This document shows, in pieces, positions 5,571 to 6,168 of a DNA stretch of 6,168 nucleotides. Every line of letters begins with the position of its first letter. The first letter of the stretch is position 1. The translations under genes and the position numbers were made by a program. The notes under the pieces are model-generated. The model was not told the origin of the DNA. It saw only the letters and a program-made list of their open reading frames with translations, and searched no databases. Origin of the DNA: Candidatus Njordarchaeota archaeon (lineage in GTDB: Archaea > Thermoproteota > JANJXX01 > Panguiarchaeales > Panguiarchaeaceae); assembly GCA_029855985.1 (NCBI GenBank), contig JAGSHR010000283.1, positions 1-6,168 on the forward strand. The letters run 5' to 3'.

Positions 5571-6168
5571 ATGATGACAACCTAGAAATCTATAACATGA
5601 CGTACGTTAAGGTTAAAGAATATATTGAGAAAGGCTACAATCGCTTAATCATCCCTATAGGCACCATGGAGGCCCACAGTAATCACCTCCCTCTCGCGAC
5701 AGATGTCTACATTCCATGGGAAATAGCGAAGAAAATAGCCCCCAAAATAAAAGCATTAATCGCTCCACCAATATTCTATGGTATAACTCGATCCCTCCTC
5801 AGTTACCCGGGATCATCAGCGATAAAAGCTGAAACATTAAAAAACCTCGTGAAGGAAATAATACTCAGCCACAAAAGGCAAGGATTCGACATATTCATAA
5901 TTCTAAACGGTCACAGCACCAACTCGGATATAATAAAGAGTGCCCAATACGACCTCTGGGTTGAATATGGGATAAAATCTGTTAGAATTGATTGGTGGAT
6001 ATACGCCAAAGATGTTACTCAAAATGTATTCGGGAAAATGGGTGCGCATGCTGGAATAGATGAAACAGCGATGATTCTAGCTACACACCCCGAACTCGTT
6101 GTTAAAGACGCAAATTATAAGAGTGAAGTGCAAGTGCACACTGAAGGAATAACAGTGTACCCGTATCC
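5567..6168 (+). CDS. Creatininase family amidohydrolase, probable ArfB deformylase (3' end truncated by window)
   Basis: The first 200 codons and two bases are present; the gene continues past the right edge. Family evidence: IGTMEAHSNHLPLATD (31-46), whose E35, H37 and D46 match metal ligands of the creatininase fold; PIFYG (68-72); YPGSSAI (80-86), matching the usual FPGT segment; ILNGHSTN (112-119) with H116; and GAHAGIDETAMIL (159-171). Two family-typical spots differ: NGHGGN is NGHSTN, and the AGExET segment is AGIDET. Archaeal members include ArfB, the iron-dependent enzyme that deformylates the ring-opened GTP product early in riboflavin and F420 synthesis (EC 3.5.1.102). Divergent placement beside ribH-ribC supports that role, but creatininase relatives act on several substrates, so the specific function is inference. 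No signal peptide is present; it should be cytosolic. Confidence 0.85.
   Translation, partial: MNDDNLEIYNMTYVKVKEYIEKGYNRLIIPIGTMEAHSNHLPLATDVYIPWEIAKKIAPKIKALIAPPIFYGITRSLLSYPGSSAIKAETLKNLVKEIILSHKRQGFDIFIILNGHSTNSDIIKSAQYDLWVEYGIKSVRIDWWIYAKDVTQNVFGKMGAHAGIDETAMILATHPELVVKDANYKSEVQVHTEGITVYPY

Noticed and set aside
1..6168. CRISPR array, mobile element, tRNA/rRNA or defence island
   Set aside because: No spaced repeats, transposase or integrase motifs, terminal inverted repeats, tRNA cloverleaf or effector-type domains were found; gene content is metabolic and compact.

Overview
The window is archaeal chromosomal DNA, AT-rich (by eye about 40% GC), with six complete protein genes and one truncated at the right edge. 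The archaeal assignment rests on three things. The phosphoglycerate mutase is the archaeal ApgM form. The riboflavin synthase is the short archaeal type, related to lumazine synthase, rather than the bacterial RibE type. T/A-rich boxes that look like archaeal TATA elements lie upstream of most genes. Start codons are mixed ATG, GTG and TTG. A lineage cannot be fixed from this sequence; a Thermoproteota/Bathyarchaeia-like archaeon is a guess only. No rRNA, tRNA, mobile element, CRISPR array or integration site was seen.

Left block (1-2887, + strand): a 233-nt non-coding leader with two candidate TATA boxes, then enolase (eno) and cofactor-independent phosphoglycerate mutase (apgM). The two reading frames overlap by ATGA. 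They encode consecutive reversible steps of lower glycolysis/gluconeogenesis (3-phosphoglycerate to 2-phosphoglycerate to phosphoenolpyruvate), so this is a compact two-gene metabolic operon.

Middle block (2888-4394, + strand): a cytosolic WD40 protein whose repeats can be counted as a full seven-bladed propeller, of unknown role, then a RimI/Ard1-type N-alpha-acetyltransferase. Each has its own TATA-like sequence upstream, so they need not be co-transcribed with apgM.

Right block (4395-6168): a riboflavin region. On the minus strand, lumazine synthase (ribH) is followed 23 nt later by archaeal riboflavin synthase (ribC), the last two steps of riboflavin synthesis. Divergent from ribH is a creatininase-family hydrolase, cut by the window end. 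Its position suggests it is ArfB, the deformylase acting early in archaeal riboflavin/F420 precursor synthesis. The intergenic region holds a TATA-like box for each direction and a possible 11-residue leader ORF ending in an ATGA overlap with the hydrolase start.

Most of the window is ordinary core metabolism, and I see no convincing undescribed system. The points most worth a second look are the WD40 propeller, the changed active-site surroundings in ApgM and in the creatininase-family protein, and the divergent riboflavin promoter region.
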